DNA of 64,000 nt from Auanema rhodensis (lineage: Eukaryota; Nematoda; Chromadorea; Rhabditida; Rhabditidae): assembly GCA_964057225.1 (NCBI GenBank), contig OZ059895.1, forward strand, positions 2,790,001 to 2,854,000. The letters run 5' to 3'. This document shows, in pieces, positions 51,201 through 63,726 of this stretch. The notes below the pieces were generated by a model. It was not told the DNA's origin, did no database searches, and saw only the letters and a program-made list of their open reading frames with translations. The position numbers were made by a program, and so were the translations under genes. Numbering within the stretch: position 1 is the first letter of the stretch; each line of letters opens with the position of its first letter.

Positions 51201-51303
51201 CAGACATGGATCTTCCCAAGTTCTGTTGCTTGAATGGATGTTTTCCTACGTAGGCTAGTAAAACATGCCCTTCAAAGCATCAGAACATGTGATCACATTC
51301 CAG
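45142..51303 (+). repeat. Second mosaic region, local repeats of 2652 and 2062 bp
   Basis: Unit starts are 45142, 45437, 45732, 46026, 46320, 46614, 46908, 47203, 47498, 47793, 48087, 48382, 48677, 48971, 49266, 49560, 49855, 50149, 50444, 50738, 50947 and 51242. Rare marks in unit 46320 (gttgcatgaac at 46308, ctaccttg at 46397) return in unit 48971 (48959, 49048), a spacing of 2651. Units 46614/46908 return at 49266/49560. Units 47498-48087 resemble 49560-50149 at 2062 bp. Units with cagtttttt and aaatcagaattttt occur at 45437, 47203 and 48382. Confidence 0.85.
50738..50946 (+). repeat. 209-bp deletion unit (gtgaccac)
   Basis: Has a private 'aatgatttgacc' near 50888 in place of aatgaactgacc. 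Confidence 0.95.
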
Positions 51304-52714
51304 TTTTTTTGTATCTATCTTGTAAAGATAGTAATATATCATATGTTGAACACTATGTTGGAAAGATTTTAATTCAGATTTTCTAACTTTTATTCAGTTT
51401 GTTTTTTAAACTTTGATTAGGAACTTTGATTTTTGTACACCCATAAATTATACGCAGCACAGGTTACCCTTAAATAATGAACTGACCGACTAATCAGACA
51501 TGGATCTTTCCTAGTTCTGTTGCTTGAATGGATGTTTTCCTACGTAGGCTAGTAAAACATGCCCTTCAAAGCATCAGAACATGTGATCACATTCCAGTTT
51601 TTTTGTATCTATCTTGTAAAGATAGTAATATATCATATGTTGAACACTATGTTGGAAAGATTTTAATTCAGATTTTTTCAACTTTCACTCAGTTTGTTTT
51701 CTAAACTTTGATTAAGAACCTTGTTGTTTGTACACCCATAAATTATACGCAGCACAGGTTACCCTTAAATAATGAACTGACCGACTAATCAGACATGGAT
51801 CTTTCCTAGTTCTGTTGCTTGAATGGATGTTTTCCTACGTAGGCTAGTAAAACATGCCCTTCAAAGCATCAGAACATGTGATCACATTCCAGTTTTTTTG
51901 TATCTATCTTGTAAAGATAGTAATATATCATATGTTGAACACTATGTTGGAAAGATTTTAATTCAGATTTTTTCAACTTTCACTCAGTTTGTTTTCTAAA
52001 CTTTGATTAAGAACCTTGTTGTTTGTACACCCATAAATTATACGCAGCACAGGTTACCCTTAAATAATGAACTGACCGACTAATCAGACATGGATCTTTC
52101 CTAGTTCTGTTGCTTGAATGGATGTTTTCCTACGTAGGCTAGTAAAACATGCCCTTCAAAGCATCAGAACATGTGATCACATTCCAATATTTTTTTATCT
52201 ATCTTGTAAAGATAGTAATATATCATATGTTGAACACTATGTTGGAAAGATTTTAATTCAGATTTTTTCAACTTTCACTCAGTTTGTTTTCTAAACTTTG
52301 ATTAAGAACCTTGAGTTTTGTACACCCATAAATTATACGCAGCACAGGTTACCCTTAAATAATGAACTGACCGACTAATCAGACATGGATCTTTCCTAGT
52401 TCTGTTGCTTGAATGGATGTTTTCCTACGTAGGCTAGTAAAACATGCCCTTCAAAGCATCAGAACATGTGATCACATTCCAATTTTTTTGTATCTATCTT
52501 GTAAAGATAGTAATATATCATATGTTGAACACTATGTTGGAAAAATTTTAATTCAGATTTTCGAACTTTTTTTCAGTTTGTTTTTCAAACTTTGATTAAG
52601 AACTTTGATTTTCGTACACCCATAAATTATACGCAGCACAGGTTACCCTTAATTAATGAACTGACCGACTAATCAGACATGGATCTTTCCAAGTTCTGTT
52701 GCTTGAACGGATGT

Positions 52715-52923
52715 TTTCCTACGTAGGCTAGTAAAACATGCCCTTCAAAGCATCAGAACATGTGACCACATTCCAATTTTTTTGTATCTATCTTGTAAAG
52801 ATAGTAATAAACTTTGATTTTTGTACACCCATAAATTATACGCAGCACAGGTTACCCTTAAATAATGAACTGACTGTCTAATCAGACATGGATCTTCCCA
52901 AGTTCTGTTGCTTGAATGGATGT
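52715..52923 (+). repeat. 209-bp deletion unit (gtgaccac)
   Basis: Ends with the linked changes gactgtctaatc and cttcccaag. Confidence 0.95.
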
Positions 52924-54101
52924 TTTCCTACGTAGGCTAGTAAAACATGCCCTTCAAAGCATCAGAACATGTGATCACATTCCAATTTTTTTGTATCTAT
53001 CTTGTAAAGATAGTAATATATCATATGTTGAACACTATGTTGGAAAGATTTTAATTCAGATTTTCGAACTTTTATTCAGTTTGTTTTTTAAACTTTGATT
53101 AAGAACTTTGATTTTTGTACACCCATAAATTATACGCAGCACAGGTTACCCTTAATTAATGAACTGCCCGACTAATCAGACATGGATCTTTCCAAGTTCT
53201 GTTGCTTGAATGGATGTTTTCCTACGTAGGCTAGTAAAACATGCCCTTCAAAGCATCAGAACATGTGATCACATTCCAATTTTTTTGTATCTATCTTGTA
53301 AAGATAGTAATATATCATATGTTGAACACTATGTTGGAAAGATTTTAATTCAGATTTTTTCAACTTTCACTCAGTTTGTTTTCTAAACTTTGATTAAGAA
53401 CCTTGAGTTTTGTACACCCATAAATTATACGCAGCACAGGTTACCCTTAAATAATGAACTGACCGACTAATCAGACATGGATCTTTCCTAGTTCTGTTGC
53501 TTGAATGGATGTTTTCCTACGTAGGCTAGTAAAACATGCCCTTCAAAGCATCAGAACATGTGATCACATTCCAATTTTTTTGTATCTATCTTGTAAAGAT
53601 AGTAATTATATCATATGTTGAACACTATGTTGGAAAGATTTTAATTCAGATTTTCTAACTTTTATTCAGTTTGTTTTTTAAACTTTGATTAAGAACTTTG
53701 ATTTTCGTACACCCATAAATTATACGCAGCACAGGTTACCCTTAAATAATGAACTGACCGACTAATCAGACATGGATCTTTCCTAGTTCTGTTGCTTGAA
53801 TGGATGTTTTCCTACGTAGGCTAGTAAAACATGCCCTTCAAAGCATCAGAACATGTGATCACATTCCAATATTTTTGTATCTATCTTGTAAAGATAGTAA
53901 TATATCATATGTTGAACACTATGTTGGAAAGATTTTAATTCAGATTTTCTAACTTTTATTCAGTTTGTTTTTTAAACTTTGATTAAGAACTTTGATTTTT
54001 GTACACCCATAAATTATACGCAGCACAGGTTACCCTTGAATAATGAACTGACCGACTAATCAGACATGGATCTTTCCTAGTTCTGTTGCTTGAATGGATG
54101 T

Positions 54102-54310
54102 TTTCCTACGTAGGCTAGTAAAACATGCCCTTCAAAGCATCAGAACATGTGATCACATTCCAATTTTTTTGTATCTATCTTGTAAAGATAGTAATAAACT
54201 TTGATTTTTGTACACCCATAAATTATACGCAGCACAGGTTACCCTTAAATAATGAACTGACCGACTAATCAGACATGGATCTTTCCAAGTTCTGTTGCTT
54301 GAACGGATGT
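54102..54310 (+). repeat. 209-bp deletion unit (gtgatcac)
   Basis: The same junction as 42664 but with an intact 12-bp palindrome. It is preceded by the rare ccttgaataatg. Confidence 0.95.
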
Positions 54311-54899
54311 TTTCCTACGTAGGCTAGTAAAACATGCCCTTCAAAGCATCAGAACATGTGATCACATTTCAATTTTTTTGTATCTATCTTGTAAAGATAG
54401 TAATATATCATATGTTGAACACTATGTTGGAAAGATTTTAATTCAGATTTTTTCAACTTTCACTCAGTTTGTTTTCTAAACTTTGATTAAGAACCTTGTT
54501 GTTTGTACACCCATAAAATATACGCAGCACAGGTTACCCTTAAATAATGAACTGACCGTCTAATCAGACATGGATCTTCCCAAGTTCTGTTGCTTGAATG
54601 GATGTTTTCCTACGTAGGCTAGTAAAACATGCCCTTCAAAGCATCAGAACATGTGATCACATTCCAATTTTTTTGTATCTATCTTATAAAGATAGTAATA
54701 TATCATATGTTGAACACTATGTTGGAAAGATTTTAATTCAGATTTTCTAACTTTTATTCAGTTTGTTTTTTAAACTTTGATTAAGAACTTTGATTTTTGT
54801 ACACCCATAAATTATACGCAGCACAGGTTACCCTTAAATAATGAACTGACCGACTAATCAGACATGGATCTTTCCTAGTTCTGTTGCTTGAATGGATGT

Positions 54900-55109
54900 T
54901 TTCCTACGTAGGCTAGTAAAACATGCCCTTCAAAGCATCAGAACATGTGATCACATTCCAATTTTTTTGAAATCTATCTTGTAAAGATAGTAATAATCTT
55001 TGATTTTTATACACCCATAAATTATACGCAGCACAGGTTACCCTTAAATAATGAACTGACCGACTAATCAGACATGGATCTTTCCTAGTTCTGTTGCTTG
55101 AATGGATGT
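54900..55109 (+). repeat. 210-bp deletion unit (gaaatct variant)
   Basis: Reads tttgaaatct for tttgtatct (one base longer), aataatctttg at the junction and 'tttttatacac'. It is a divergent derivative of the 209-bp class with an intact palindrome. Confidence 0.93.
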
Positions 55110-56582
55110 TTTCCTACGTAGGCTAGTAAAACATGCCCTTCAAAGCATCAGAACATGTGATCACATTCCAATTTTTTTGTATCTATCTTGTAAAGATAGT
55201 AATATATCATATGTTGAACACTATGTTGGAAAGATTTTAATTCAGATTTTCTAACTTTTATTCAGTTTGTTTTTTAAACTTTGATTAGGAACTTTGATTT
55301 TTGTACACCCATAAATTATACGCAGCACAGGTTACCCTTAAATAATGAACTGACCGACTAATCAGACATGGATCTTTCCTAGTTCTGTTGCTTGAATGGA
55401 TGTTTTCCTACGTAGGCTAGTAAAACATGCCCTTCAAAGCATCAGAACATGTGATCACATTCCAGTTTTTTTGTATCTATCTTGTAAAGATAGTAATATA
55501 TCATATGTTGAACACTATGTTGGAAAGATTTTAATTCAGATTTTTTCAACTTTCACTCAGTTTGTTTTCTAAACTTTGATTAAGAACCTTGTTGTTTGTA
55601 CACCCATAAATTATACGCAGCACAGGTTACCCTTAAATAATGAACTGACCGACTAATCAGACATGGATCTTTCCTAGTTCTGTTGCTTGAATGGATGTTT
55701 TCCTACGTAGGCTAGTAAAACATGCCCTTCAAAGCATCAGAACATGTGATCACATTCCAGTTTTTTTGTATCTATCTTGTAAAGATAGTAATATATCATA
55801 TGTTGAACACTATGTTGGAAAGATTTTAATTCAGATTTTTTCAACTTTCACTCAGTTTGTTTTCTAAACTTTGATTAAGAACCTTGTTGTTTGTACACCC
55901 ATAAATTATACGCAGCACAGGTTACCCTTAAATAATGAACTGACCGACTAATCAGACATGGATCTTTCCTAGTTCTGTTGCTTGAATGGATGTTTTCCTA
56001 CGTAGGCTAGTAAAACATGCCCTTCAAAGCATCAGAACATGTGATCACATTCCAATATTTTTTTATCTATCTTGTAAAGATAGTAATATATCATATGTTG
56101 AACACTATGTTGGAAAGATTTTAATTCAGATTTTTTCAACTTTCACTCAGTTTGTTTTCTAAACTTTGATTAAGAACCTTGAGTTTTGTACACCCATAAA
56201 TTATACGCAGCACAGGTTACCCTTAAATAATGAACTGACCGACTAATCAGACATGGATCTTTCCTAGTTCTGTTGCTTGAATGGATGTTTTCCTACGTAG
56301 GCTAGTAAAACATGCCCTTCAAAGCATCAGAACATGTGATCACATTCCAATTTTTTTGTATCTATCTTGTAAAGATAGTAATATATCATATGTTGAACAC
56401 TATGTTGGAAAAATTTTAATTCAGATTTTCGAACTTTTTTTCAGTTTGTTTTTCAAACTTTGATTAAGAACTTTGATTTTCGTACACCCATAAATTATAC
56501 GCAGCACAGGTTACCCTTAATTAATGAACTGACCGACTAATCAGACATGGATCTTTCCAAGTTCTGTTGCTTGAACGGATGT

Positions 56583-56791
56583 TTTCCTACGTAGGCTAGT
56601 AAAACATGCCCTTCAAAGCATCAGAACATGTGACCACATTCCAATTTTTTTGTATCTATCTTGTAAAGATAGTAATAAACTTTGATTTTTGTACACCCAT
56701 AAATTATACGCAGCACAGGTTACCCTTAAATAATGAACTGACTGTCTAATCAGACATGGATCTTCCCAAGTTCTGTTGCTTGAATGGATGT
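56583..56791 (+). repeat. 209-bp deletion unit (gtgaccac)
   Basis: Equivalent of 52715 in 3868-bp HOR copy 2. Confidence 0.95.
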
Positions 56792-57969
56792 TTTCCTACG
56801 TAGGCTAGTAAAACATGCCCTTCAAAGCATCAGAACATGTGATCACATTCCAATTTTTTTGTATCTATCTTGTAAAGATAGTAATATATCATATGTTGAA
56901 CACTATGTTGGAAAGATTTTAATTCAGATTTTCGAACTTTTATTCAGTTTGTTTTTTAAACTTTGATTAAGAACTTTGATTTTTGTACACCCATAAATTA
57001 TACGCAGCACAGGTTACCCTTAATTAATGAACTGCCCGACTAATCAGACATGGATCTTTCCAAGTTCTGTTGCTTGAATGGATGTTTTCCTACGTAGGCT
57101 AGTAAAACATGCCCTTCAAAGCATCAGAACATGTGATCACATTCCAATTTTTTTGTATCTATCTTGTAAAGATAGTAATATATCATATGTTGAACACTAT
57201 GTTGGAAAGATTTTAATTCAGATTTTTTCAACTTTCACTCAGTTTGTTTTCTAAACTTTGATTAAGAACCTTGAGTTTTGTACACCCATAAATTATACGC
57301 AGCACAGGTTACCCTTAAATAATGAACTGACCGACTAATCAGACATGGATCTTTCCTAGTTCTGTTGCTTGAATGGATGTTTTCCTACGTAGGCTAGTAA
57401 AACATGCCCTTCAAAGCATCAGAACATGTGATCACATTCCAATTTTTTTGTATCTATCTTGTAAAGATAGTAATTATATCATATGTTGAACACTATGTTG
57501 GAAAGATTTTAATTCAGATTTTCTAACTTTTATTCAGTTTGTTTTTTAAACTTTGATTAAGAACTTTGATTTTCGTACACCCATAAATTATACGCAGCAC
57601 AGGTTACCCTTAAATAATGAACTGAAAGACTAATCAGACATGGATCTTTCCTAGTTCTGTTGCTTGAATGGATGTTTTCCTACGTAGGCTAGTAAAACAT
57701 GCCCTTCAAAGCATCAGAACATGTGATCACATTCCAATATTTTTGTATCTATCTTGTAAAGATAGTAATATATCATATGTTGAACACTATGTTGGAAAGA
57801 TTTTAATTCAGATTTTCTAACTTTTATTCAGTTTGTTTTTTAAACTTTGATTAAGAACTTTGATTTTTGTACACCCATAAATTATACGCAGCACAGGTTA
57901 CCCTTGAATAATGAACTGACCGACTAATCAGACATGGATCTTTCCTAGTTCTGTTGCTTGAATGGATGT

Positions 57970-58178
57970 TTTCCTACGTAGGCTAGTAAAACATGCCCTT
58001 CAAAGCATCAGAACATGTGATCACATTCCAATTTTTTTGTATCTATCTTGTAAAGATAGTAATAAACTTTGATTTTTGTACACCCATAAATTATACGCAG
58101 CACAGGTTACCCTTAAATAATGAACTGACCGACTAATCAGACATGGATCTTTCCAAGTTCTGTTGCTTGAACGGATGT
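57970..58178 (+). repeat. 209-bp deletion unit (gtgatcac)
   Basis: Equivalent of 54102 in 3868-bp HOR copy 2. Confidence 0.95.
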
Positions 58179-58767
58179 TTTCCTACGTAGGCTAGTAAAA
58201 CATGCCCTTCAAAGCATCAGAACATGTGATCACATTTCAATTTTTTTGTATCTATCTTGTAAAGATAGTAATATATCATATGTTGAACACTATGTTGGAA
58301 AGATTTTAATTCAGATTTTTTCAACTTTCACTCAGTTTGTTTTCTAAACTTTGATTAAGAACCTTGTTGTTTGTACACCCATAAAATATACGCAGCACAG
58401 GTTACCCTTAAATAATGAACTGACCGTCTAATCAGACATGGATCTTCCCAAGTTCTGTTGCTTGAATGGATGTTTTCCTACGTAGGCTAGTAAAACATGC
58501 CCTTCAAAGCATCAGAACATGTGATCACATTCCAATTTTTTTGTATCTATCTTATAAAGATAGTAATATATCATATGTTGAACACTATGTTGGAAAGATT
58601 TTAATTCAGATTTTCTAACTTTTATTCAGTTTGTTTTTTAAACTTTGATTAAGAACTTTGATTTTTGTACACCCATAAATTATACGCAGCACAGGTTACC
58701 CTTAAATAATGAACTGACCGACTAATCAGACATGGATCTTTCCTAGTTCTGTTGCTTGAATGGATGT

Positions 58768-58977
58768 TTTCCTACGTAGGCTAGTAAAACATGCCCTTCA
58801 AAGCATCAGAACATGTGATCACATTCCAATTTTTTTGAAATCTATCTTGTAAAGATAGTAATAATCTTTGATTTTTATACACCCATAAATTATACGCAGC
58901 ACAGGTTACCCTTAAATAATGAACTGACCGACTAATCAGACATGGATCTTTCCTAGTTCTGTTGCTTGAATGGATGT
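58768..58977 (+). repeat. 210-bp deletion unit (gaaatct variant)
   Basis: Equivalent of 54900. It opens the 1388-bp repeat. Confidence 0.93.
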
Positions 58978-60155
58978 TTTCCTACGTAGGCTAGTAAAAC
59001 ATGCCCTTCAAAGCATCAGAACATGTGATCACATTCCAATTTTTTTGTATCTATCTTGTAAAGATAGTAATATATCATATGTTGAACACTATGTTGGAAA
59101 GATTTTAATTCAGATTTACGAACTTTTATTCAGTTTGTTTTTTAAACTTTGATTAAGAACTTTGATTTTTGTACACCCATAAATTATACGCAGCACAGGT
59201 TACCCTTAAATAATGAACTGACCGACTAATCAGACATGGATCTTTCCAAGTTCTGTTGCTTGAATGGATGTTTTCCTACGTAGGCTAGTAAAACATGCCC
59301 TTCAAAGCATCAGAACATGTGACCACATTCCAATTTTTTTGTATCTATCTTGTAAAGATAGTAATATATCATATGTTGAACACTATGTTGGAAAGATTTT
59401 AATTCAGATTTTCTAACTTTTATTCAGTTTGTTTTTTAAACTTTGATTAAGAACTTTGATTTTTGTACACCCATAAATTATACGCAGCACAGGTTACCCT
59501 TAAATAATGAACTGACCGACTAATCAGACATGGATCTTTCCTAGTTCTGTTGCTTGAATGGATGTTTTCCTACGTAGGCTAGTAAAACATGCCCTTCAAA
59601 GCATCAGAACATGTGATCACATTCCAGTTTTTTTGTATCTATCTTGTAAAGATAGTAATATATCATATGTTGAACACTATGTTGGAAAGATTTTAATTCA
59701 GATTTTTTCAACTTTCACTCAGTTTGTTTTCTAAACTTTGATTAAGAACCTTGTTGTTTGTACACCCATAAATTATACGCAGCACAGGTTACCCTTAAAT
59801 AATGAACTGACCGACTAATCAGACATGGATCTTTCCTAGTTCTGTTGCTTGAATGGATGTTTTCCTACGTAGGCTAGTAAAACATGCCCTTCAAAGCATC
59901 AGAACATGTGATCACATTCCAATATTTTTTTATCTATCTTGTAAAGATAGTAATATATCATATGTTGAACACTATGTTGGAAAGATTTTAATTCAGATTT
60001 TTTCAACTTTCACTCAGTTTGTTTTCTAAACTTTGATTAAGAACCTTGAGTTTTGTACACCCATAAATTATACGCAGCACAGGTTACCCTTAAATAATGA
60101 ACTGACCGACTAATCAGACATGGATCTTTCCTAGTTCTGTTGCTTGAATGGATGT

Positions 60156-60365
60156 TTTCCTACGTAGGCTAGTAAAACATGCCCTTCAAAGCATCAGAAC
60201 ATGTGATCACATTCCAATTTTTTTGAAATCTATCTTGTAAAGATAGTAATAATCTTTGATTTTTATACACCCATAAATTATACGCAGCACAGGTTACCCT
60301 TAAATAATGAACTGACCGACTAATCAGACATGGATCTTTCCTAGTTCTGTTGCTTGAATGGATGT
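60156..60365 (+). repeat. 210-bp deletion unit (gaaatct variant)
   Basis: Second copy in the 1388-bp repeat. Confidence 0.93.
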
Positions 60366-61542
60366 TTTCCTACGTAGGCTAGTAAAACATGCCCTTCAAA
60401 GCATCAGAACATGTGATCACATTCCAATTTTTTTGTATCTATCTTGTAAAGATAGTAATATATCATATGTTGAACACTATGTTGGAAAGATTTTAATTCA
60501 GATTTACGAACTTTTATTCAGTTTGTTTTTTAAACTTTGATTAAGAACTTTGATTTTTGTACACCCATAAATTATACGCAGCACAGGTTACCCTTAAATA
60601 ATGAACTGACCGACTAATCAGACATGGATCTTTCCAAGTTCTGTTGCTTGAATGGATGTTTTCCTACGTAGGCTAGTAAAACATGCCCTTCAAAGCATCA
60701 GAACATGTGACCACATTCCAATTTTTTTGTATCTATCTTGTAAAGATAGTAATATATCATATGTTGAACACTATGTTGGAAAGATTTTAATTCAGATTTT
60801 CTAACTTTTATTCAGTTTGTTTTTTAAACTTTGATTAAGAACTTTGATTTTTGTACACCCATAAATTATACGCAGCACAGGTTACCCTTAAATAATGAAC
60901 TGACCGACTAATCAGACATGGATCTTTCCTAGTTCTGTTGCTTGAATGGATGTTTTCCTACGTAGGCTAGTAAAACATGCCCTTCAAAGCATCAGAACAT
61001 GTGACCACATTCCAATTTTTTTGTATCTATCTTGTAAAGATAGTAATATATCATATGTTGAACACTATGTTGGAAAGATTTTAATTCAGATTTTCTAACT
61101 TTTATTCAGTTTGTTTTTTAAACTTTGATTAGGAACTTTGATTTTTGTACACCCATAAATTATACGCAGCACAGGTTACCCTTAAATAATGAACTGACCG
61201 ACTAATCAGACATGGATCTTTCCTAGTTCTGTTGCTTGAATGGATGTTTTCCTACGTAGGCTAGTAAAACATGCCCTTCAAAGCATCAGAACATGTGATC
61301 ACATTCCAGTTTTTTTGTATCTATCTTGTAAAGATAGTAATATATCATATGTTGAACACTATGTTGGAAAGATTTTAATTCAGATTTTTTCAACTTTCAC
61401 TCAGTTTGTTTTCTAAACTTTGATTAAGAACCTTGTTGTTTGTACACCCATAAATTATACGCAGCACAGGTTACCCTTAAATAATGAACTGACCGACTAA
61501 TCAGACATGGATCTTTCCTAGTTCTGTTGCTTGAATGGATGT

Positions 61543-62130
61543 TTTCCTACGTAGGCTAGTAAAACATGCCCTTCAAAGCATCAGAACATGTGATCACATT
61601 CCAATTTTTTTGTATCTATCTTGTGAAGATAGTAATATATCATATGTTGAACACTATGTTGGAAAAATTTTAATTCAGATTTTCGAACTTTTTTTCAGTT
61701 TGTTTTTCAAACTTTGATTAAGAACTTTGATTTTCGTACACCCATAAATTATACGCAGCACAGGTTACCCTTAAATAATGAACTGACCGACTAATCAGAC
61801 ATGGATCTTTCCTAGTTCTGTTGCTTGAATGGATGTTTTCCTACGTAGGCTAGTAAAACATGCCCTTCAAAGCATCAGAACATGTGATCACATTCCAATT
61901 TTTTTGTATCTATCTTGTGAAGATAGTAATATATCATATGTTGAACACTATGTTGGAAAAATTTTAATTCAGATTTTCGAACTTTTTTTCAGTTTGTTTT
62001 TCAAACTTTGATTAAGAACTTTGATTTTCGTACACCCATAAATTATACGCAGCACAGGTTACCCTTAATTAATGAACTGACCGACTAATCAGACATGGAT
62101 CTTTCCAAGTTCTGTTGCTTGAACGGATGT
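61543..62130 (+). repeat. Tandem duplication of a single unit (294 bp x 2)
   Basis: Units 61543 and 61837 both carry 'cttgtgaag' (A-to-G at 61625 and 61919), seen nowhere else in the window, plus ggaaaaattttaattc and ctttttttcag. Their ends differ: aaataatg..ttcctag in the first and aattaatg..ttccaag in the second. The duplication breakpoint therefore lies in the unit's right part. Confidence 0.93.
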
Positions 62131-62339
62131 TTTCCTACGTAGGCTAGTAAAACATGCCCTTCAAAGCATCAGAACATGTGACCACATTCCAATTTTTTTG
62201 TATCTATCTTGTAAAGATAGTAATAAACTTTGATTTTTGTACACCCATAAATTATACGCAGCACAGGTTACCCTTAAATAATGAACTGACTGTCTAATCA
62301 GACATGGATCTTCCCAAGTTCTGTTGCTTGAATGGATGT
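62131..62339 (+). repeat. 209-bp deletion unit (gtgaccac)
   Basis: Equivalent of 56583 at +5548. It ends with gactgtctaatc and cttcccaag. Confidence 0.95.
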
Positions 62340-63517
62340 TTTCCTACGTAGGCTAGTAAAACATGCCCTTCAAAGCATCAGAACATGTGATCACATTCCA
62401 ATTTTTTTGTATCTATCTTGTAAAGATAGTAATATATCATATGTTGAACACTATGTTGGAAAGATTTTAATTCAGATTTTCGAACTTTTATTCAGTTTGT
62501 TTTTTAAACTTTGATTAAGAACTTTGATTTTTGTACACCCATAAATTATACGCAGCACAGGTTACCCTTAATTAATGAACTGCCCGACTAATCAGACATG
62601 GATCTTTCCAAGTTCTGTTGCTTGAACGGATGTTTTCCTACGAAGGCTAGTAAAACATGCCCTTCAAAGCATCAGAACATGTGATCACATTCCAATATTT
62701 TTGTATCTATCTTGTAAAGATAGTAATATATCATATGTTGAACACTATGTTGGAAAGATTTTAATTCAGATTTTTTCAACTTTCACTCAGTTTGTTTTCT
62801 AAACTTTGATTAAGAACCTTGAGTTTTGTACACCCATAAATTATACGCAGCACAGGTTACCCTTAAATAATGAACTGACCGACTAATCAGACATGGATCT
62901 TTCCTAGTTCTGTTGCTTGAATGGATGTTTTCCTACGTAGGCTAGTAAAACATGCCCTTCAAAGCATCAGAACATGTGATCACATTCCAATTTTTTTGTA
63001 TCTATCTTGTAAAGATAGTAATTATATCATATGTTGAACACTATGTTGGAAAGATTTTAATTCAGATTTTCTAACTTTTATTCAGTTTGTTTTTTAAACT
63101 TTGATTAAGAACTTTGATTTTCGTACACCCATAAATTATACGCAGCACAGGTTACCCTTAAATAATGAACTGACCGACTAATCAGACATGGATCTTTCCT
63201 AGTTCTGTTGCTTGAATGGATGTTTTCCTACGTAGGCTAGTAAAACATGCCCTTCAAAGCATCAGAACATGTGATCACATTCCAATATTTTTGTATCTAT
63301 CTTGTAAAGATAGTAATATATCATATGTTGAACACTATGTTGGAAAGATTTTAATTCAGATTTTCTAACTTTTATTCAGTTTGTTTTTTAAACTTTGATT
63401 AAGAACTTTGATTTTTGTACACCCATAAATTATACGCAGCACAGGTTACCCTTGAATAATGAACTGACCGACTAATCAGACATGGATCTTTCCTAGTTCT
63501 GTTGCTTGAATGGATGT

Positions 63518-63726
63518 TTTCCTACGTAGGCTAGTAAAACATGCCCTTCAAAGCATCAGAACATGTGATCACATTCCAATTTTTTTGTATCTATCTTGTA
63601 AAGATAGTAATAAACTTTGATTTTTGTACACCCATAAATTATACGCAGCACAGGTTACCCTTAAATAATGAACTGACCGACTAATCAGACATGGATCTTT
63701 CCAAGTTCTGTTGCTTGAACGGATGT
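63518..63726 (+). repeat. 209-bp deletion unit (gtgatcac)
   Basis: Equivalent of 57970 at +5548. It is the last complete unit of the window. Confidence 0.95.

Larger units (their letters stand above)
51304..55171 (+). repeat. 3868-bp HOR, copy 1 (14 units)
   Basis: Complete units start at 51536, 51831, 52126, 52421, 52715, 52924, 53218, 53513, 53808, 54102, 54311, 54606, 54900 and 55110. Lengths are 295, 295, 295, 294, 209, 294, 295, 295, 294, 209, 295, 294, 210 and 294, which sum to 3868. Marks in step with copy 2 are gattaggaac (51411-51420, then 55279-55288), actgcccgac (53167) and tttgaaatc (54969). The left edge is set by cagtttttt against aattttttt near 51303 and 55171. Confidence 0.93.
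55172..59117 (+). repeat. 3868-bp HOR, copy 2 (14 units)
   Basis: Unit starts are 55404, 55699, 55994, 56289, 56583, 56792, 57086, 57381, 57676, 57970, 58179, 58474, 58768 and 58978. Marks in step are actgcccgac (57035) and tttgaaatc (58837). A private double change, gaactgaaagac near 57625, separates it from copy 1. The match ends in unit 58978, which has cagatttacgaac where copy 1 has cagattttctaac. Confidence 0.93.
58768..60953 (+). repeat. 1388-bp repeat (5 units), one and a half copies
   Basis: Units 58768 (210 bp), 58978, 59272, 59566 and 59861 make 1388 bp. Units 60156 (210 bp), 60366 and 60660 repeat the first three. Tttgaaatc at 58837 and 60225, and cagatttacgaac in units 58978 and 60366, are exactly 1388 bp apart. 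Unit 60954 then interrupts, before a unit like 59566 appears at 61248. Confidence 0.92.
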
